Source of the DNA: Molanna angustata
Lineage: Eukaryota > Arthropoda > Insecta > Trichoptera > Molannidae
DNA length: 64,000 bases
Direction: 5' to 3'
Assembly: GCA_963576475.1 (NCBI GenBank)
Contig: OY754975.1
Location: forward strand, 16,019,469-16,083,468
The notes below the pieces were generated by a model that was not told the origin of the DNA, ran no database searches, and worked only from the letters and a program-made list of their open reading frames with translations. Shown here piece by piece: positions 59,996-64,000 of the stretch (positions are counted from its first letter, which is position 1; the number at the start of each line of letters is the position of its first letter). A program made the translations under genes and the position numbers.

Positions 59996-60374
59996 CGAGA
60001 ATCCCAAAGCAGCCACAACTTTAGCAGGAAGGACACTAACTTTGTCGATGACACTAATTGATTGATCACCAGCAAGTCGAAAATTAGCCGTGGTCAATTT
60101 TCAAGAATGAAAAATAAGAATTACACGAAAAATAAATGAATCACAGGCGACGCAGACGATGCGTCATATTACGTGTAATATTAAATATTTCGAAACAATA
60201 ATTATCCGGATAATTTCCAGAGACGTGTGAACCTGGACTCGTGTTGAAGGACAATATAAATAAATATACTGCCACAAGAAAAGATTAAACTCGCTCAACG
60301 ACTAACAAAAATAAGAAGAAAATACAATTATAAAGATAACTACTCTTAAGTAAGAAAATTGTTTTTGTATTATA

Positions 60375-60515
60375 AAACAATTGGTTTAATTTCCACTGTT
60401 ATTTAATGACACTGACTATTAACCAGTGACTTGTGACCATCATTAAATTGTTGCTGGATGACCGGTATTAGTCGGTGTCATTAAATTACAATGGAACTTA
60501 AAATGCAATTGTTTT
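60375..60515. mobile_element. Imperfect palindrome (MITE family P, copy 2)
   Basis: The left end taaaacaattggtttaattt ... tttaatgacactgactatta pairs with the right end ... ggtgtcattaaatt ... gcaattgtttta with several mismatches. It shares the core word of the palindrome at 42307-42446. Confidence 0.7.
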
Positions 60516-60659
60516 AAAATGTTAACTTAATTTGCTATGCATGCTGGAGTTTCAAGAAATAAAATAATAACTTATTGTTAAAATACAAAAATTCTTGTTC
60601 ATAGACTTAGTATTGAAAAAATATAAATCTCTGAATAAATTAAGAATACAACTCTTCAT

Positions 60660-60785
60660 CTTCTTCAATGGCTCTATAGCCCAAATCGAGACTTGGTCTC
60701 CAGTAACTACCTCCTCCAACCTCTCCTGTCACTTGCTGAGACCTTCCAGTTTGGCACACTCAGAAGCTGAGTGTGCCTAAGGGAA
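60660..60785 (-). mobile_element. Probable LINE C-terminal scrap with a terminal hairpin
   Basis: GC-richer text (ggctctatagcccaaatcga, acctcctccaacctctcctg) resembles the antisense of LINE 3' coding DNA. It ends in a perfect 11-bp hairpin ggcacactcag-aag-ctgagtgtgcc (60754-60778). The assignment is weak. Confidence 0.3.
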
Positions 60786-61139
60786 ATTCAAAATATCTTT
60801 AATTTTAACCCACTGTGACGGAACAAAATCCACACAGGAAGACAAACGATTAATACACAATGATGACATGACAGCAAAAAACTACTTAGAAATATAAAAA
60901 TATACAAAAAAAAAAAACACGACCAGAACAGACAAGAACAAATTAATGAAACAAAAGTAAATCGACTAACAAAGTGACTATTTGACAGAAGGATTACGAA
61001 GACTTACTACAGATTACAGGAAAACCTCTGAATAATACGAATTTAAATTATTTTGTTACTAAGTCTCGGAAAATCAGCACACATCGTGTACATTGGATAC
61101 AATACATATACATATTACAAGTATAAAATTAGATGGGTG

Positions 61140-61315
61140 ATTAGATGATTAATTTTAGATGGGTGATGTGTTTGAAATCCAGTGGTCGCGAGCTCGAATC
61201 CTGCCACGACCGATTCCGTTCACCTATAGCACAAGCATTTATGCTTAATTTAGGGAATGTATGAAGATGTATATTATGTAGTTGTTACTACAAAAACATA
61301 TTCATTCTTTAAAAA
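61140..61315 (+). mobile_element. tRNA-derived SINE, family 1 (copy 3, head deleted)
   Basis: The tRNA A-box half is missing: tagatgggtgatgtg jumps to gaaatccagtggtcgcgagc, then the B-box, then the body tatagcacaagcatttatgc and gggaatgtatgaagatgtat. Confidence 0.8.
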
Positions 61316-61730
61316 AAATAATACAATAATTTTCCATGACGCTTTTAATTTTCTAACATTTTAATAAAATATACAGCAAACGAAGCGAAAAAGCATCACC
61401 AATGGCACGTACAAGAAATAAACGTGAGTTTTGAGAGGTAACAAAGTTAGAAGCTTTGATTTTTTAGCGCATAATATCTTGATGTGTAAGATATTATGTC
61501 ATAAATAAAACACAAAGGACTTTGGTTTCAGCGATAAAGACAGCGAGATTGTATGTAGAATAATGGAACTCCATCCTTTATACTGGTAGGATTCGAACAA
61601 GATTATTTAAAGTTCTACGAAAATTTCGAAAGAAAAACATTGTCGTTTCGCACATTATGACTCTTTTCAATTATTTTTTCCTTTTTTGTAGATGAGGCGT
61701 GTGGAAGATCTGTTCCCTGCACCGCACAGG

Positions 61731-62150
61731 TCAGGTTTTTTTTAACATGTCCACGTAGGGGTCACCAGCTATTAGGATTTGGGTCCATTTTACTCTTCCG
61801 AACGCACTACGTAGCGTTGGGAGGGGTTTGCAATCTAGAAAAGAGTTTATTAATTCGGATTTTAAAAATACTCGGGTTGTACTAAGGTGGAAACACAGAA
61901 TTCGGAAGATCGTTCCACAGTCGGGCTGCTGTTCGAGATAAAGAAGTTCGAGAAGGGATTTGTTTGTATATGTTGAAGTTCCACTGTGAATGGGTGCTGC
62001 GATTGAGTAAAGCGAGTGGGTGGAGGAGGGCCCAAAGATGCAAGTTCTTCTGAGCAATTCCCGTGGTAGTATCTATATGTAGAATAAACGAAACGAGGTT
62101 TAGTTTCTTCCAAGTGATCGTCAACGTCTGGGACACCCGACAGGACACAT
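61731..62150 (-). mobile_element. LINE C-terminal fragment
   Basis: The minus strand reads HLWALLHPLALLNRSTHSQW, then IYKQIPSRTSLSRTAARLWN and DLPNSVFP, then shifts frame into LVQPEYF-like residues. R-T-x-x-F/L-S-R-T-A-A-R-L-W-N-x-L-P is a well-known C-terminal block of moth LINEs. One frameshift occurs near 61885. Confidence 0.75.
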
Positions 62151-62159
62151 GAAGAATTA

Positions 62160-63005
62160 CATTTATGGCAAATTAGAGCTAGATATACACAGTTTATAGT
62201 AGGCATACAACAAAATTGTATCATTGATACCTTCAATTCTTATTGATGAATAATATATAAGGAGTGATTTTATGTTTTAAATTATCAGTTTAAAAGACCC
62301 TTACCAGGCGAAACGATCGGCCTGTAAAAGGAATAATTTTTCGAAGAACAATATTATCAGAGTTCGTAATGTAAAATCAAATATATTTTCGAAACGAATT
62401 AAAATGTATTTGATATAATGCTTCGCACAACAAATTGCGTTTTTGCTGATTTCTAGAGCGGCCAAATTCCTATCTAGGTTCTATAAAAAGACCGTAGCTG
62501 TGAAATAACTAAAATTCGTGTATTTTTCCTGTAACTCACTTTAATCTTCATCATACCACCATGACAGGTTGCCTGCCTCTAATGAATGTCGGAGCGAGCC
62601 TGTTGCCAACACAAAAAACCTGTATCCCCGAATAACGTTCGTGTTTTTCCCCTTCAATGTTAAGTTCAAGATTTATTTCACCTTCACATTATAAGAAAAC
62701 CGCGTCATAAATTAGATCGAAACATTTTTCGCCCAAAAATCACCGTCGCGTCAACGAGAGAAATGAAGGAATTCTTTCAAATTATTTCACGGTACGTTTT
62801 GATTTTACGTATTAAAAATTATCGAATATTCGTTTCTTATGTAACTTTTTGTTCGTTCTGTTCACCGCTGAGCGAATATTGTCCCCTTGACATGTCTCGA
62901 GCTCTGAATAACTTGTCTCAACTCCTTCCGGTCCCAGGGCTAAATTGATAGCGATATTTAGAAATTATTAATTTTGTCGACGGATAATTCGTGGTGAAAC
63001 TCCAT
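62160..63005. other. Intergenic DNA, nothing identified
   Basis: No supported gene. A 61-codon + frame at 62763-62948 lacks any recognisable motif. Confidence 0.45.
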
Positions 63006-63155
63006 TATACTAGGTATAAATGAAAACACTAATTAGTTTTAGTTTCACTATTTAATTTTAACACTGGCACTGACCGGTCGATACCGGTCAGTGCCAGTGT
63101 TAAAATTAAATAGTGAAACTAAAACTAATTAGTGTTTTCATTTATACCTAGTATA
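63006..63155. mobile_element. Perfect 150-bp palindrome (TA-flanked MITE)
   Basis: Arms 63006-63078 and 63083-63155 are exact reverse complements over 73 bases around the four-base loop cgat. The outer ends are TATACTAGG / CCTAGTATA, compatible with a TA target as used by Tc1/mariner elements. No coding capacity. Confidence 0.92.
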
Positions 63156-63630
63156 TTTAGAAATGTACCATTCAGATCTTTAATTTGATTAAACCATACG
63201 GCCTAATATAAGAATAAAAATGAAACCATTTATTAATCAATGCAAACTATAAACTGTTAAAAAAACAACAACAAAATCATAATAATGTATATTGCGGCTG
63301 TTTCATATAAGAACTTGAGAAGCGATAACGCGCAGTCTTTGGGCCAAATACAGAAACAATAACATTCAATTTCTTTGACATATTAATATATCCTGAGGAG
63401 CATATTTAAAAGATGAACATTGTATATAACCTGACCAGAGTAAACATGTTTTGATTCAGTGCTATTGTTGGGTCGTTTCTCTGGACTTGTATATAGGTAC
63501 GTGTTATAATTTGTTTGTAAACATTAATTTATAACACATCAAAATCTTTGCCTATTAAAAGCGTTAACATTGTTGTAAATATTTGAAAATACAACAACGC
63601 GATAAACGATGTACAAGAGAAATTTTAATA

Positions 63631-63706
63631 ACGCCATGAATCTGTTAGAGTCGGCCAACAGCAAGCCACAGTACGGCGCGTGGCGCCGACGTTGTGTGAC
63701 AGTTTC
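63631..63706 (+). other. GC-rich patch, possible first exon of a gene beyond the window
   Basis: In AT-rich DNA a GC-rich stretch opens MNLLESANSKPQYGAWRRRC after gcc and closes 24 codons later. A donor-like tgt|gtgaca or gac|gttgtg is present. Either strand could be coding, since the minus strand also has an open frame. No family is recognised. Confidence 0.2.
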
Positions 63707-64000
63707 ATGAACAAAATGGAAATGATGACACACATTTATGCAACTTGCCAAATGGGAATAACTTTAAATACTAAGCAGGTACCTACCTTATCATAATTCT
63801 CAATGATTCATCATAACCTAAAAATATATACAAACTTTAATGAAATGCGATACTAAAAAACACAATCGACTGGGTAAGTTAAGAGTGCATTTCATAAATA
63901 TTTATTTATATCCATGTGAAATAGAAACACCCATATACGAGGAAGCCTAGGAGTGCGCGATATATCCGAGAAGCTTCAAGTAAACAGACTGAGATGATAC

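Overview
The window looks like nuclear DNA of an insect, most probably a moth or butterfly. It is AT-rich, its genes are split by short-boundary GT/AG introns, it carries several tRNA-derived SINE families and non-LTR retrotransposon debris, and ACCTACCTA-type words recur. The order is an inference from general character; no lineage marker was searched.

Two conserved genes can be reconstructed exon by exon. On the + strand, six coding exons between 1108 and 13705 give a 347-residue TMEM19/DUF92 membrane protein. On the - strand, seven coding exons between 39869 and 27965 give a 630-residue inositol hexakisphosphate kinase (IP6K) with its PxxxDxKxG, SLL and IDF signatures. At the left edge the first 13 codons of another - strand gene (1-40) sit behind a GC-rich leader and appear to share a promoter interval with TMEM19. 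On the right, three phase-compatible + strand exons (46686-46831, 50511-50695, 55282-55396), with a possible first exon at 43700-43805 and a possible later exon at 59772-59995, suggest an unrecognised spliced gene. A GC-rich island at about 42690-43110 could serve both it and IP6K.

Most of the rest is mobile or repetitive DNA. TMEM19 intron 1 holds two minisatellites (62 bp x 7; 101 bp). A 1420-bp hAT-type element interrupts the second and has a perfect 8-bp target duplication. A sister hAT copy in TMEM19 intron 3 carries a nested SINE with a 12-bp duplication. Other elements are a Harbinger-like MITE (16372-16989), a large foldback element with a LINE inside (17956-20019), an uninterrupted 996-codon endonuclease/reverse-transcriptase LINE (51273-54263) with tandem 5' units, and many 5'-truncated LINE pieces. 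There are also three SINE families and several near-perfect palindromes, including one of 150 bp with perfect 73-bp arms at 63006-63155.

The most unusual items for IP6K are a ~230-bp pure (AT)n tract about 14 bases past a splice donor, and candidate alternative or cassette exons inside its 6-kb intron that keep frame with the next exon. Long stretches (about 20.0-21.7, 22.3-25.4, 31.3-32.0, 57.8-59.0 kb) show no gene.
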